Assembly (NCBI GenBank): GCA_002282445.1
Contig: NCJK01000001.1
Span: 496,001-560,000 of the forward strand
Direction of reading: 5' to 3'
Source of the DNA: Burkholderiales bacterium 39-55-53
GTDB taxonomy: Bacteria; Pseudomonadota; Gammaproteobacteria; Burkholderiales; Burkholderiaceae_C
Length of the DNA: 64,000 nucleotides
The position numbers and the translations under genes are program-made. Under the pieces are notes generated by a model. The model was not told where the DNA came from. It searched no databases and saw nothing but the letters and a program-made list of their open reading frames with translations. Below are positions 16,049 through 26,643 of the stretch, in pieces; positions within the stretch are counted from its first letter, which is position 1, and each line of letters starts with the position of its first letter.

Positions 16049-17259
16049 AAAAAATCCCTACCCGCTGGATCGTCATTGGCGTCATTGTGTTGGCCCTGGT
16101 GGCTGGCATTGCTCGCGCGATCAGTAACAAACGCGCCAAACAAGATGCTGCCGCCACGCCAATTGCTGCCGTGACGCAAATTGAATTGGCCAGCTCTGAT
16201 GTGCTCAAAGCCGAATTGCGCGACATCACCCAAGGCTTGGCTGTGTCTGGCACCGTCAAAGCTGTCAACTATGCCGTCATCAAAGCCCGAGTGGCTGGTG
16301 AGCTCAAAGAAGTGGTGGCGCGCGAAGGCGATGCCGTCAAAGCTGGCGACGTACTCGCCCGCATCGACCCTACCGAATACCAACGCCGCTGGGAACAAGC
16401 GTCTGAAACTTCCAGTGCCGCCAAGTCGCAAATGGAAATTGCCCAACGCGCTTGGGACAACAACAAAGCTTTGGTGGACCAAGGCTTCATCTCGAAAGCC
16501 GCCATGGACAACTCTGTGGCGTCTTATCAAGGTGCTATGGCCAGCCACAAAGCTGCGATGGCCGGAGCCGATGTCGCCCGCAAAGCCTTAGATGACGCCA
16601 CCTTGCGCGCGCCCTTTGCCGGCATCGTGTCAGGCCGCGCTGCCCAAGTCGGCGAGCGTGTGGGCATTGATGCCAAGGTGATGGAGTTGGTTGACCTGAG
16701 CCAACTCGAAGTGGAAGTGCCACTGAGCCCCAGTGAGTCGATGGATGTCCGCGTGGGTCAAATGGCTGCGCTCCAAGTGGAAGACCGCAAAACCACCCTC
16801 GCAGCCAAAGTCAAACGCATCAGCCCCAGCGCCCAAACCGGTAGCCGCAGCGTGCTGATTTATTTGGCACTCGACAAAGCCGAAGGCTTGCGCCACGGCT
16901 TGTTTGCCAAAGGCATTTTGGGCATGGGCAAAAGCCAAGTGATGGCCGTGCCTTTGTCTGCTGTGCGCACCGACCGCGCACAACCTTATGTGCAAGTGGT
17001 GGAGCAAGTAGGCGACCAGCTGCAAGTGATGCACAAAACCGTCACGCTTGGTGTGCGAGGCATGGACTTGACCCAACCGGAATCTGAAACCATGGTGGGT
17101 GTGACCGGTTTGCCCGAAGGCAGCACCGTGCTCAAAAGCCATGTGGGTGCTTTGCGTGAAGGTATGGCTGTGAAGTTCACAGCAACAGCCGCAGACGCCC
17201 CTGCCGCCAATGCTTCAGCTGCCAGCGCGCCAATCGCCAGCGCCAGCAACGCCAACTGA
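16045..17259 (+). CDS. RND efflux periplasmic adaptor subunit (HlyD/AcrA family)
   Basis: This 404-residue protein has one N-terminal membrane or signal segment (WIVIGVIVLALVAGIARA), a split lipoyl domain (KARVAGELKEVVAREGDAVKAGDVLARIDP and, after the hairpin, LRAPFAGIVSGRAAQVGERV), an alpha-helical hairpin between them, and a beta-barrel domain. It ends in an Ala/Ser-rich tail. It links the inner-membrane pump to the outer-membrane channel. It overlaps tetR by 4 nt and is followed after 15 nt by the pump gene. Confidence 0.92.
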   Translation: MKKIPTRWIVIGVIVLALVAGIARAISNKRAKQDAAATPIAAVTQIELASSDVLKAELRDITQGLAVSGTVKAVNYAVIKARVAGELKEVVAREGDAVKAGDVLARIDPTEYQRRWEQASETSSAAKSQMEIAQRAWDNNKALVDQGFISKAAMDNSVASYQGAMASHKAAMAGADVARKALDDATLRAPFAGIVSGRAAQVGERVGIDAKVMELVDLSQLEVEVPLSPSESMDVRVGQMAALQVEDRKTTLAAKVKRISPSAQTGSRSVLIYLALDKAEGLRHGLFAKGILGMGKSQVMAVPLSAVRTDRAQPYVQVVEQVGDQLQVMHKTVTLGVRGMDLTQPESETMVGVTGLPEGSTVLKSHVGALREGMAVKFTATAADAPAANASAASAPIASASNAN

Positions 17260-17274
17260 GGCGACTGATACACC

Positions 17275-20200
17275 ATGTGGTTCACCAAAGTCAGTTTAAA
17301 AAACCCGGTCTTCGCCACCATGGTGATGCTCGCCTTTGTGGTGTTGGGCTTGTTTTCGTACCAACGCCTCAAGATTGACCAATTCCCCAACATCGACTTT
17401 CCGGTGGTGGTGATCACCACCGAATATCCGGGCGCCTCGCCTGAGATCGTGGAGAGCGAAGTCAGCAAGAAGATTGAAGAAGGCGTCAACTCAATTGCGG
17501 GCATCAGCGCCCTCACCTCACGCAGCTACGAAGGCATGTCGGTGGTGGTGATTGAGTTCCAACTCCACATCGATGGCCGCAAAGGCGCTGACGATGTGCG
17601 CGAAAAAGTAGCGGCCCTGCGCCCCACCCTGCGCACCGAAGTCAAAGAGCCCAAGGTGTTGCGCTTTGACCCATCCAGCCGCGCCATTTGGTCGCTGGCG
17701 GTGTTGCCTGATACAACCCAAGGCGGCAAGCCGCTCTCAGCGGTAGAGCTGACCAACTGGTCAGACCAAGTGCTGAAGAAACGTCTTGAGAACGTGCGCG
17801 GCGTGGGCTCGGTGTCGTTGGTGGGCGGAACCAAACGCGAAATAAATTTGTATCTTAATCCGCAAGCCATGGAGTCCTTGGGCATCAGCGCCGACCAAGT
17901 GGTGAACGCGGTCAAAACAGAAACCCAAGACTTGCCTGTGGGCAGCTTGCGATCGATACAACAAGACCGCGTGATTCAAATTCAAGGCCGCATGCTGCGT
18001 CCCGAAGACTTTGGCCAAATCATCGTGGCACGCAAAAACACCACGCCAATTCGACTGAACCAAGTAGCCACCGTGAATGACGGCGCGCAAGAGGTAGAGA
18101 GCTTGGCGCTGTACAACGGCCAACGCACGCTGTTGATGACCGTGCAAAAAGCACAAGACGAAAACACGATTGATGTGATTGACGGCCTCAACAAAACCGT
18201 GGCCGAGATGAAAGCGCAATTGCCTCCAGGCCTGCGCCTAGAACAAGTGCAAGACGGCTCACGCCCCATCCGCGTGGGTGTGGCCAACGTGCGTCAAACA
18301 CTCATTGAGGGTGCGCTGTTGACGGTGCTGATCGTGTTCTTGTTTTTGAACTCATGGCGCTCTACTGTCATCACCGGCCTCACACTGCCCATTGCCATCA
18401 TCGGCACGTTTTTGTTCATGTACATCTTTGGCTTCACCATCAACATGATCACGCTCATGGCTTTGTCGCTGTGCGTGGGCTTGTTGATTGACGACGCCAT
18501 CGTGGTGCGCGAAAACATCGTGCGCCATGTACAAATGGGTAAAACGCCCTACCAAGCCGCGATGGACGGCACACAAGAAATTGGCTTGGCCGTGCTGGCC
18601 ACGACGCTGTCGATCGTGGCGGTGTTTTTGCCCATTGGTTTCATGGGCGGCATCATCGGCAAGTTCTTCCACGAGTTTGGCATCACCATCGTGGCTGCGG
18701 TACTCATCTCCATGTTTGTGAGCTTCACGCTCGACCCCATGCTGTCGTCCATCTGGCATGACCCCACCATCCATGCGCATGGCAAACACGGACACAGCAA
18801 CAACTTTTACGACCGCACCATTGGCCCTGTGACCGCTTGGTTTGAAACCACCACCGACAAGCTCATTGCGCTGTACCAACGCATTTTGAAATGGTCTCTC
18901 ATTCACAAACGGGCAACCGTCGGTTTGGCTGTCGGCACATTTGCATTGAGCATTTTCATGGTTCCATTGCTAGGCACTGAGTTTGTGCCCAAGGCCGACT
19001 TCTCAGAAACCAGCGTCAGCTTTTACACACCTGTGGGCTCTTCACTCGAAGTGACCGAGACCAAAGCCAAACAGGTCGAAGCCATCATTCGCGAATTCCC
19101 AGAGGTGCGCTACACACTGTCTACCATCAACACGGGTACTGCCAACGGCAAGATTTACGCGAGCATTTATGTGCGCTTGGTCGACCGCAAAGACCGCAAG
19201 CGCAACGTCGACCAAATGTCGGCCATCCTGCGCGAGCGCCTGCGTCAAGTGCCGGGCATCACCGTCACGCATGCGGGCTTGCTCGATGCTGTGGGCGGCA
19301 ATAAGCAAGTGGAGTTTTCTTTGCAGGGCAGCGACCTGCGCGAACTCGAACGCCTGACCCCCCAAGTGATGGACAAAATCCGCAATGTGCCCGGCTTGGT
19401 CGATTTGGACTCCAGCGTCAAACCCAACAAACCCACGATTGAAGTCAAAGTGCAACGCGAAGCGGCCAACGACCTTGGCTTGTCGCTGGGCAGTGTGGCC
19501 AACCAGCTGCGCATCTTGGTGGCAGGCTCCACCGTCACCAACTGGCGTGCCGCCGATGACCAAACCTATGACGTGAACGTGCGCTTGGCCCCCACCGCTC
19601 GCAACGCCATTCAAGACCTAGAGCGCCTGCCCTTCACCATCGGCACCAATGCCGACGGTAGCCCACGTGTTGCGCGCCTCAACCAAGTGGCGCAAGTTGT
19701 GGAGGGCACAGGCCCCAACCAAATCAACCGTCGCGACTTGATGCGCGAAGTGGCCATCAATGCCAACGTGTTCAATCGCTCCGCCGGTGAAGTGTCGGGC
19801 GACATTCGCAAAATACTTGATGGCATACAGCTGCCTCCCGGCTACCGCTACCAATTTGGCGGTTCCACCAAGAACATGGCCGAGTCGTTTGGCTACGCCA
19901 TCTCGGCCTTGGTCTTGGCCATCGTGTTCATCTACATGATTCTGGCCAGCCAGTTCAAAAGCTTCTTGCAGCCCATGGCCTTGATGACGGCCTTGCCCCT
20001 CACCCTCATTGGCGTGGTGCTGGCCTTGCTGATGTTTGGCTCTAGCTTGTCGATGTTCTCCATCATTGGTGTCATCATGCTGATGGGCTTGGTCACCAAA
20101 AACGCCATTTTGTTGGTCGACTTTGCCATCCGCTCACGTGAGCCCCAAGAGCAACCCGATGGCTCCATCAAACCGGGACTTAGCCGCCACGACGCTCTGC

Positions 20201-20457
20201 TACTGGCTGCCGAAGTGCGTTTGCGCCCTATCTTGATGACCACACTGGCCATGATTTTTGGCATGGTGCCACTGGCTTTCGCCCTGTCAGAGGGCTCTGA
20301 ACAGCGCGCGCCGATGGGCCAGGCCGTGATTGGCGGGGTGATTACCTCGTCCTTGCTGACCTTGGTGGTCGTGCCGGTGGTGTACTGCTATTTGGACGAT
20401 TTGGCTGAATGGATGAAACGCAAATGGTCGTCAGGCGCTGACCGCCCCGCCCGTTAA
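17275..20457 (+). CDS. RND family efflux transporter permease (AcrB-type)
   Basis: This is a 1060-residue inner-membrane proton-driven efflux pump of the hydrophobe/amphiphile type. It has the duplicated architecture with 12 membrane helices and two large periplasmic loops. Proton-relay residues are present: D406 and D407 in helix 4 ([12 protein letters not shown]) and K942 in helix 10 ([12 protein letters not shown]). The N-terminus [21 protein letters not shown] and [20 protein letters not shown] are standard. It works with the adaptor and the TolC-like channel encoded in the same operon. Likely substrates are drugs, dyes or organic acids; the sequence does not say which. Confidence 0.93.
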   Translation: MWFTKVSLKNPVFATMVMLAFVVLGLFSYQRLKIDQFPNIDFPVVVITTEYPGASPEIVESEVSKKIEEGVNSIAGISALTSRSYEGMSVVVIEFQLHIDGRKGADDVREKVAALRPTLRTEVKEPKVLRFDPSSRAIWSLAVLPDTTQGGKPLSAVELTNWSDQVLKKRLENVRGVGSVSLVGGTKREINLYLNPQAMESLGISADQVVNAVKTETQDLPVGSLRSIQQDRVIQIQGRMLRPEDFGQIIVARKNTTPIRLNQVATVNDGAQEVESLALYNGQRTLLMTVQKAQDENTIDVIDGLNKTVAEMKAQLPPGLRLEQVQDGSRPIRVGVANVRQTLIEGALLTVLIVFLFLNSWRSTVITGLTLPIAIIGTFLFMYIFGFTINMITLMALSLCVGLLIDDAIVVRENIVRHVQMGKTPYQAAMDGTQEIGLAVLATTLSIVAVFLPIGFMGGIIGKFFHEFGITIVAAVLISMFVSFTLDPMLSSIWHDPTIHAHGKHGHSNNFYDRTIGPVTAWFETTTDKLIALYQRILKWSLIHKRATVGLAVGTFALSIFMVPLLGTEFVPKADFSETSVSFYTPVGSSLEVTETKAKQVEAIIREFPEVRYTLSTINTGTANGKIYASIYVRLVDRKDRKRNVDQMSAILRERLRQVPGITVTHAGLLDAVGGNKQVEFSLQGSDLRELERLTPQVMDKIRNVPGLVDLDSSVKPNKPTIEVKVQREAANDLGLSLGSVANQLRILVAGSTVTNWRAADDQTYDVNVRLAPTARNAIQDLERLPFTIGTNADGSPRVARLNQVAQVVEGTGPNQINRRDLMREVAINANVFNRSAGEVSGDIRKILDGIQLPPGYRYQFGGSTKNMAESFGYAISALVLAIVFIYMILASQFKSFLQPMALMTALPLTLIGVVLALLMFGSSLSMFSIIGVIMLMGLVTKNAILLVDFAIRSREPQEQPDGSIKPGLSRHDALLLAAEVRLRPILMTTLAMIFGMVPLAFALSEGSEQRAPMGQAVIGGVITSSLLTLVVVPVVYCYLDDLAEWMKRKWSSGADRPAR

Positions 20458-20508
20458 AATTTTGCCCAGCATGAACTGAACGCAACTGAACAATTTCGGA
20501 GTTTTGAG

Positions 20509-21162
20509 ATGAATACCCAACAAGCCCGCTTCAACATGGTCGAACAACAAATTCGTCCTTGGCAAGTGCTCGACCCCCAAGTGCTGACCGTGTTGTCCAA
20601 CGTGCAACGCGAATTGTTCGTGCCACAGGCTTATCAAGCCATGGCTTACACCGACACTGACATTCCTTTGGGCCACGGCGAAAGCATGGCCCCTCCCCGT
20701 GTGGCGGCGCGTTTGATGCACGACTTGCAACTCACAGGCACAGAAAAAGTTTTGGAAATCGGCACTGGCAGTGGCTACATGGCCGCTTTGTTGGCAGGCC
20801 GCGCCCAACGCGTGGTGAGCTTGGAAATCAACCCCGAGCTGGCCAGCAACGCCCGCAACAACCTGCAACGCGCTGGCATCACCAACGTGGATGTGCGCGT
20901 GGCTGACGGCAGCTCAGGCGCTTCGGGCGATGCCCCGTTTGATGCCATCGTGCTCGGCGGCTCCGTGGCCGAAGTGCCGCAAGCCTTGCTGCAACAGCTG
21001 ACCATCGGCGGCCGCTTGATGGCCATCGTGGGCCACGACCACGTCATGGTTGCCACCTTGTTCACACGCACGGCAGATGCCGCATGGGACAGCAAAGCCT
21101 TGTGGGACCACACCGCCCCACGTTTGCAAGGCTTTGCAGAGCCCACACGCTTCAAGTTCTGA
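20509..21162 (+). CDS. protein-L-isoaspartate O-methyltransferase family protein
   Basis: This 217-residue SAM-dependent methyltransferase of the Pcm family shows MVEQQIRPWQVLDPQVL at the N-terminus, the cofactor loop EIGTGSGYMAALLAG, and LEINPELASNARNN. True Pcm repairs isoaspartyl residues; several betaproteobacterial paralogues beside tolC have lost clear repair function, so the call is at family level. It begins 51 nt after the pump gene with a GGAG site and is followed 10 nt later by a rhodanese gene. It probably belongs to the same transcript. Confidence 0.85.
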   Translation: MNTQQARFNMVEQQIRPWQVLDPQVLTVLSNVQRELFVPQAYQAMAYTDTDIPLGHGESMAPPRVAARLMHDLQLTGTEKVLEIGTGSGYMAALLAGRAQRVVSLEINPELASNARNNLQRAGITNVDVRVADGSSGASGDAPFDAIVLGGSVAEVPQALLQQLTIGGRLMAIVGHDHVMVATLFTRTADAAWDSKALWDHTAPRLQGFAEPTRFKF

Positions 21163-21172
21163 GAGGTGCAGC

Positions 21173-21514
21173 ATGATTGATCAAGTACAACCCTCTCAGC
21201 TGCAAGACTGGATTGCCACGCAAGCGCCCAACGGATCCGTCGTGGTGCTGGATGTGCGCGAAGCGTGGGAAGTGCAAACCGCTTGCGTCAAAGCGCAAGG
21301 TTTTGAGTTGGTGCAAATCCCCATGCACCTGATCCCGCCTCGCATCAACGAACTCAAGCCCGAGCAACCCATTGCTGTGTTGTGCCACCACGGTGGTCGA
21401 AGCATGCAAGTGGCTGCATTTTTGGTGCAGCAAGGCTTCAGCCACATTGCCAACATCGCAGGCGGCATCAACGCATGGTCATCGCAAGTAGACACATCCG
21501 TGCCTAAGTATTGA
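21173..21514 (+). CDS. single-domain rhodanese-like sulfurtransferase
   Basis: This 113-residue protein is one rhodanese domain. The active-site loop CHHGGRSM contains the catalytic C71, and VVVLDVREAWEV and IANIAGGINAW are standard family blocks. It carries sulfur as a cysteine persulfide. The ATG at 21173 has a GAGAGG site 6 nt before it and lies 10 nt after the Pcm-like gene. The six-residue loop shape suggests a GlpE/YgaP-like small sulfurtransferase. Confidence 0.9.
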   Translation: MIDQVQPSQLQDWIATQAPNGSVVVLDVREAWEVQTACVKAQGFELVQIPMHLIPPRINELKPEQPIAVLCHHGGRSMQVAAFLVQQGFSHIANIAGGINAWSSQVDTSVPKY

Positions 21515-21530
21515 TTTTTGAAAGAACTGA

Positions 21531-22886
21531 ATGTCGCTCACTCGCACTGTGTTTCGTACCCTTCCCGTCACCGCTGCGGTGATGTTGGCTTTTGCTTCAA
21601 GCGCACAAGCCCAAAGCTTGGTGGAGATGTACGAAGCAGCGCGTGGGTATGACGCCGGTTTTATTTCGGCCAAGGCTCAGTTTGAAGCTAACTTGGCTCG
21701 TGCCAATCAGTCTTTGGGGGGCATCTTGCCGAACATTGCAGTGTCGGTGAGCCAAGTCAGAACAGACTTTCAGCGCCAATCACAAGGCACCGAAAAATCA
21801 GCCATCACAGAACTAGAAACCAAAACCACTGCCGCCACTTTGACGCAACCCATCTACCGCCCAGCGGCATGGGCTAGCTACCGCCAAGGTGGACGTCAAC
21901 TGCAACAGGCTGCTGCGCAATACGAAGCTGCCGAACACGACTTGTTGATTCGTGTGTCACAAGCTTACTTTGATGTTCTCACCAGCGAAGACAACTTTGA
22001 ACTGGTGCAAAACCAAAAGAAAGCTGTGAGCGAACAACTGGCTTCAGCCCAACGCAACTTTGAAGTGGGCACGGCCACCATCACCGGCGTGCGCGATGCG
22101 CAAGCGCGCTATGACTTGACCAACGCGCAAGCCATCGCTGCCGAAAATGACCTTCGTACCAAGCGTTTGGCACTCAATATGGTGGTGGGTTTGAGCGATG
22201 CAAAACCCAAGCGCCTTGCCAAAAATACCACCTTGGTGACGGCCCCCAAAGAAGACGTGAACGCATGGGTCAGCCAAGCGCATTCCAACAGTCCTGCTGT
22301 GCGTCAAGCGCAATTGGCTGTGGAAGTAGCAGACTATGAGATGGATAAAGCCATCGCCTTGCATAAGCCTACGCTAGATGCGCAGATGACTTACGGGCGT
22401 ACTGAAAACCTCAAAGGATCGTTCATCGGAACGACGTTGGTTGGTCCCTCAACCACCTGGAACCCATCCGTCGGCCTCGTCTTGAACGTGCCTTTGTTCA
22501 CGGGTTTCAGCGGTGTTTACAAAGTCAAAGAAGCATACGCTTTGAAAGACAAAGCACAGTCTGATTTAGAAAACGCACGTCGCGGCACAGAGCAAGCCAC
22601 GCGCAACACCTATTTCGGTTTGCTCGCGGGCCTGAGCCAAGTCAAAGCCTATGAAGCGGCAGAGGCATCTAGCCAAAGTGCTTTGGATGCCAACAAGCTC
22701 GGTTACTCGGTGGGTGTGAACATCAACATCGATGTGCTGAACTCGCAAAGCCAGCTTTACCAAACCAAACGTGATTTGGCCAAAGCGCGTTACGACGTGT
22801 TGGTGACCAACTTGAAGTTGCGCCAAGCCGCTGGCACGTTGACGCCTGCAGACTTGCAGCCGATCAACGACCTGCTCGCACCTTAA
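21531..22886 (+). CDS. TolC family outer membrane efflux channel
   Basis: This 451-residue protein has a signal peptide ending at AQAQS and two repeats of the coiled-coil outer membrane efflux domain, with motifs such as QPIYRPAAWASYRQGGRQL and NVPLFTGFSG. It is the type I secretion/TolC branch. It is the last gene of the efflux operon and supplies the exit duct for the RND pump. Its stop codon overlaps that of convergent waaA through the shared TTAA at 22883-22886. Confidence 0.92.
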   Translation: MSLTRTVFRTLPVTAAVMLAFASSAQAQSLVEMYEAARGYDAGFISAKAQFEANLARANQSLGGILPNIAVSVSQVRTDFQRQSQGTEKSAITELETKTTAATLTQPIYRPAAWASYRQGGRQLQQAAAQYEAAEHDLLIRVSQAYFDVLTSEDNFELVQNQKKAVSEQLASAQRNFEVGTATITGVRDAQARYDLTNAQAIAAENDLRTKRLALNMVVGLSDAKPKRLAKNTTLVTAPKEDVNAWVSQAHSNSPAVRQAQLAVEVADYEMDKAIALHKPTLDAQMTYGRTENLKGSFIGTTLVGPSTTWNPSVGLVLNVPLFTGFSGVYKVKEAYALKDKAQSDLENARRGTEQATRNTYFGLLAGLSQVKAYEAAEASSQSALDANKLGYSVGVNINIDVLNSQSQLYQTKRDLAKARYDVLVTNLKLRQAAGTLTPADLQPINDLLAP

Positions 22887-24181
22887 TTCGTTTTCAAGTA
22901 CGGCAACAGCGCTTGCGCTGTGCGCTGTGCGGCACCTCGGTGCGCTTGTGAAAACACCATGCACGCTTGCACGTGTGCATTTTCATCTGGGCCAAACCTC
23001 ACCATTTGCAAAGCGGTTGTCACGGCGTGTGCCATGTCTTGCACGACCAAAGCCGCGCCGGCCTCTTCGGCCAACTGAGCCGCTTCTGCAAAGTTAAAGG
23101 TATGTGGCCCCATGATGACAGGGCAGCCACAGGCGGTGGATTCAATCAGGTTCTGTCCGCCCAAAGGCGCAAAGCTGCCGCCTAACAAAGCAACATCTGA
23201 CAGGCCGTAATACAAAGCCATTTCGCCCAACGAGTCGCCCAGCCAAATGGTGTTGGCATGGTCTTGATGTTCGGCGTCTGGCCCGTCCACCCATTGACTG
23301 CGGCGTAACACTTTCCAACCTCGCTCTGCGATCAATGCCGCCACTTCATCAAAGCGTTGCGGGTGACGCGGCACGACCAACCAATGCACGGCATGGATGT
23401 GATCTTGGTGGTCACGCGGAGCATCTTTCAAAGCTTGCAGCGTGTCTAGCCATATGGCCTCTTCGCCTTCACGAGAACTGGTAAACAGGACCACAGGTCG
23501 CTGGAGTTTTTGTTTCCACACCAAGGCAGTTGCCAACTGTGTCGCATCAGGCTTGGCATCAAATTTCAAGTTACCCAACACCGCATCGACCTTGGCACCC
23601 AAGGTTTGCAAGCGCTCGGCATCCGCCTGCGTTTGCGCCAGCACAGCCGACAAGCCTTGGTAGGCGGGACGTGACAGCCACGACAAGCGCTGCGCTTGGT
23701 GCATGCTGTTCTCGCTCATGCGCGCATTCACCAGCACCAGCGGCACATGGGCTTTGTTGCACTGTGCCACCCAGTTGGGCCAGAGTTCGGTTTCTAAGAT
23801 GATGCCCACACGCGGTTTGAACTGCGTCAAAAAGCGTTGCACGGCGGCAGGCGTGTCCCATGGCTGCCACACTTGCACATCGCCTTCTTGCAGCAAACTC
23901 ACGCCTTGTGCACGCCCGGTGGCAGTGCCATGGGTGAGCAAGATGCGAATGTCTGGCTGCGCGGCACGCAGGGCTTGCAGCAATACAGCAGCGGCTCGAG
24001 TTTCACCCAATGACACAGCGTGCACCCACACGTAGCCGCCCTCAGTGACGGGCTGTGCGTAATGACCAAAGCGCTCTTCAATCGCGTGCAAATAGCCCGC
24101 CTCTTCGCGTCCACGACGTTGCAGCTTACGGCGCAACAAAGGTTGCAAGGCCCACATGGCTGCGCTGTAAATTGTCAGCAT
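22883..24181 (-). CDS. waaA: 3-deoxy-D-manno-octulosonic acid (Kdo) transferase
   Basis: This 432-residue inner-membrane-associated glycosyltransferase adds Kdo to lipid A. An N-terminal helix (MLTIYSAAMWALQPLL) is followed by the family blocks GYVWVHAVSLGETRAA, LLTHGTATGRAQG, ETELWPNW, VLFTSSREGEE and LIESTACGCPVIMGPHTFNF. The ATG at 24181 overlaps the waaC stop as TGATG, so translation is coupled; an in-frame GTG one codon earlier is also possible. It is the last gene of an operon with phosphomannomutase and waaC. Confidence 0.93.
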   Translation of the reverse strand: MLTIYSAAMWALQPLLRRKLQRRGREEAGYLHAIEERFGHYAQPVTEGGYVWVHAVSLGETRAAAVLLQALRAAQPDIRILLTHGTATGRAQGVSLLQEGDVQVWQPWDTPAAVQRFLTQFKPRVGIILETELWPNWVAQCNKAHVPLVLVNARMSENSMHQAQRLSWLSRPAYQGLSAVLAQTQADAERLQTLGAKVDAVLGNLKFDAKPDATQLATALVWKQKLQRPVVLFTSSREGEEAIWLDTLQALKDAPRDHQDHIHAVHWLVVPRHPQRFDEVAALIAERGWKVLRRSQWVDGPDAEHQDHANTIWLGDSLGEMALYYGLSDVALLGGSFAPLGGQNLIESTACGCPVIMGPHTFNFAEAAQLAEEAGAALVVQDMAHAVTTALQMVRFGPDENAHVQACMVFSQAHRGAAQRTAQALLPYLKTN

Positions 24182-25200
24182 CACGGCTCTGAACCTTCAG
24201 CGTGCAGGCACGCTTGCCACGCATCCCACACGGCATCCACGCTGGGCGTGGGGCAATCGACCACGCTGCGTTGACGCGTCAAACCTTCAGGGCCTGTGCG
24301 CCATGCGGTGTCGAAGTTGTAAATCTGAACGTGCGGCAAATCCAGCGCTACTGCGATATGGCTCAAACCGCTGTCCACCCCAATCACGCCCGTGCATAGG
24401 GCCATCTCGGTGGTGAGTTGGTCCAGCGACAAGCGGGGCCACACCACAGCGCCCGGCAGCATCTCGGCCATAGCCACGCTGCGCAAGCGTTCTGCCTCAC
24501 TGCCATGAGGCAGTGCCACATCAAAGCCTTGTTGTTTCAAACGCAGCCCCAAGTCATGCCAATGCGACAAGGGCCATTCTTTGTCGGCACGCGATGTGCC
24601 ATGCACCAAAGCCACCAAAGGCTTGCGTTGCACGGCAGCTTGACCCAAGCCATAGTTCAAATGTTTAGGAACGTCATAGCCCAAGGCTTTGGCGCACAGC
24701 ACACGGCCACGATCCACAGCGTGGATGTGCGGCGTGATGGACACAGCCACATCAGCCACCCAACGTGTGGGGCGTTCGTAACCCGAACCATCGGTTCGGT
24801 TGGCCAAGGCATAGCGCTTGCCACCTTTGGCTTTACGCGCCAGCCATGCCACCAAGGCTGACTTGGTCAGGCCTTGTAAATCGAGGATGACGTCATACGC
24901 TTCTTGCTGCAAATCGGCTTTGAAGGTTTGCCACTCGGCACGTGTTTGGGCGCGGGTGTCCGACTTCAAAAAAGCTTTACGCCAGCGGCGCAGGTCACAG
25001 GGAATCACGCGGTGCACCGCAGCACATCGTGCGGCCAAAGGTGCAAAGCCACGTTCCACCACCCAGTCGATCTGGGCATTGGGAAACGCAGCTTGAATGT
25101 CCATCACCGCAGGCATGGCGTGCACCACATCGCCCAGTGACGAGAGCTTGACGATCAGCACCTTTAAAGGTGCTTGTCGGTCATGCAAGGCGAGGCTCAA
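24181..25200 (-). CDS. waaC: lipopolysaccharide heptosyltransferase I
   Basis: This is a 339-residue GT9-family enzyme that adds the first heptose to Kdo2-lipid A. Family blocks are KVLIVKLSSLGDVVHAMPA, IDWVVERGF, VILDLQGLTKSAL, LVHGTSRADKEWP and GVDSGLSHIAVAL. The predicted start is TTG at 25200, overlapping the upstream stop as TTGA, with AGAGG 7 nt before it; no ATG lies close to the conserved N-terminus, so a TTG start is likely. The 3' end overlaps waaA. Confidence 0.92.
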   Translation of the reverse strand: MSLALHDRQAPLKVLIVKLSSLGDVVHAMPAVMDIQAAFPNAQIDWVVERGFAPLAARCAAVHRVIPCDLRRWRKAFLKSDTRAQTRAEWQTFKADLQQEAYDVILDLQGLTKSALVAWLARKAKGGKRYALANRTDGSGYERPTRWVADVAVSITPHIHAVDRGRVLCAKALGYDVPKHLNYGLGQAAVQRKPLVALVHGTSRADKEWPLSHWHDLGLRLKQQGFDVALPHGSEAERLRSVAMAEMLPGAVVWPRLSLDQLTTEMALCTGVIGVDSGLSHIAVALDLPHVQIYNFDTAWRTGPEGLTRQRSVVDCPTPSVDAVWDAWQACLHAEGSEP

Positions 25201-26597
25201 TGCGCGGCCTCTTGAAACTTCGCATCAGGCTTGACGCGACGCAACAGCGCCAGCATGTCGTGCTCAATACGGTCCAGCGCAGCTTGGGTTTGGCCTTCAA
25301 AACGCAGCACCAGTACAGGCGTGGTGTTAGAGGCGCGAATCAAACCAAAACCATCGGCCCAATCAATACGCAAGCCATCAATCACGCAAGCCTCTGGCTT
25401 GAACTCGGGCGAAGGCAAAGCTTCGCTAGACACGATGTGTTGCAGCTCAGCACTCAAACGGTGTGGTTCGCCTTCGGCACAGCCAACGTTTAATTCAGGC
25501 GTGGAGAAGCTGGTGGGCAAGGCATTGAGCACCGCATTGGCATCCGGGCTGCGGCTCACGATTTCGAGCAAGCGGCAACCGGCATATGTGCCATCGTCAA
25601 AACCAAACCAACGTTCTTTAAAGAAGATGTGGCCGCTCATCTCGCCACCCAAAGGTGAATCGACTTCTTTCATCTTGGCTTTGATGAGCGAGTGGCCTGT
25701 TTTGAACATCAAAGCTTCGCCGCCGGCTTCGCGAATGGCTGGGGCCAAACGCTGCGAGCACTTCACGTCAAACACAATCGCACCGCCGGGCACGCGTGAG
25801 AGCACGTCTTGTGCAAACAGCGTCATTTGGCGGTCGGGGTAAATGGTTTCGCCGTCTTGGGTGACGATGCCCAAGCGGTCGCCATCGCCGTCAAAGGCCA
25901 AGCCCAATTCAGCACCTGTGGTCTTCAACGCCGCGATGACGTCTTTCAAGTTCTCAGGCTTGCTGGGGTCTGGATGGTGGTTGGGGAAGTTGCCGTCCAC
26001 TTCGCTGAACAGTTCAATCACTTCGCAGCCCAAAGCGCGGAAGATGCCAGGCGCTGTTGCACCGGCAATGCCGTTGCCGCAATCGACCACCACTTTCATG
26101 GGGCGGCTCAGGCGCACATCGCCCACGATGCGGGCCACGTAGTCGGCCGTCACATCCACATGTTGGATGCTGCCACCGGCTTTGAGCGTCCAGCTCTCGG
26201 CTTGCATGATCTCGCGTAGGCCTTGAATTTCGTCACCATAAATGGCGCGACCACCGAGGACCATTTTGAAACCGTTGTAGTCCTTGGGGTTGTGGCTGCC
26301 CGTGACTTGAATACCGCTCTTGCACAAGGTGCTGGCTGCAAAGTAAAGCATGGGCGTTGTCACAGCGCCCACATTAATCACCTGAACGCCTGCGGCGACC
26401 AAGCCACGCATCAGCGCTTCAACCAATGATGGGCCACTCAGACGGCCGTCGCGGCCTACGGCCACGGTGGTTTCGCCACATGCAGCGGCATGTGTACCAA
26501 AGGCTTTGCCAAGGGCTTCGGCGACTTCAACATTGAGGGTGGATGGAACGACACCGCGGATGTCGTAGGCTTTGAAGATAGAGGCGTTGACTTGCAT
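25197..26597 (-). CDS. phosphomannomutase/phosphoglucomutase (AlgC/ManB-like)
   Basis: This 466-residue alpha-D-phosphohexomutase interconverts hexose 1- and 6-phosphates. The active-site serine loop is TGSHNPKDYNGFK, the metal loop is FDGDGDRLG, the sugar loop is GGEMSGH and the phosphate loop includes RASNTTPVLVLRFE. The ATG at 26597 gives MQVNASIFKAYDIRG, the usual start. It would provide sugar phosphate precursors for lipopolysaccharide and exopolysaccharide. Its stop overlaps the waaC start, giving a three-gene operon with waaC and waaA. Confidence 0.92.
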   Translation of the reverse strand: MQVNASIFKAYDIRGVVPSTLNVEVAEALGKAFGTHAAACGETTVAVGRDGRLSGPSLVEALMRGLVAAGVQVINVGAVTTPMLYFAASTLCKSGIQVTGSHNPKDYNGFKMVLGGRAIYGDEIQGLREIMQAESWTLKAGGSIQHVDVTADYVARIVGDVRLSRPMKVVVDCGNGIAGATAPGIFRALGCEVIELFSEVDGNFPNHHPDPSKPENLKDVIAALKTTGAELGLAFDGDGDRLGIVTQDGETIYPDRQMTLFAQDVLSRVPGGAIVFDVKCSQRLAPAIREAGGEALMFKTGHSLIKAKMKEVDSPLGGEMSGHIFFKERWFGFDDGTYAGCRLLEIVSRSPDANAVLNALPTSFSTPELNVGCAEGEPHRLSAELQHIVSSEALPSPEFKPEACVIDGLRIDWADGFGLIRASNTTPVLVLRFEGQTQAALDRIEHDMLALLRRVKPDAKFQEAAH

Positions 26598-26643
26598 AGT
26601 GCTCAGATTGTAGAGAGCCCAACCCCGCTTTCTAGGGCCCACT

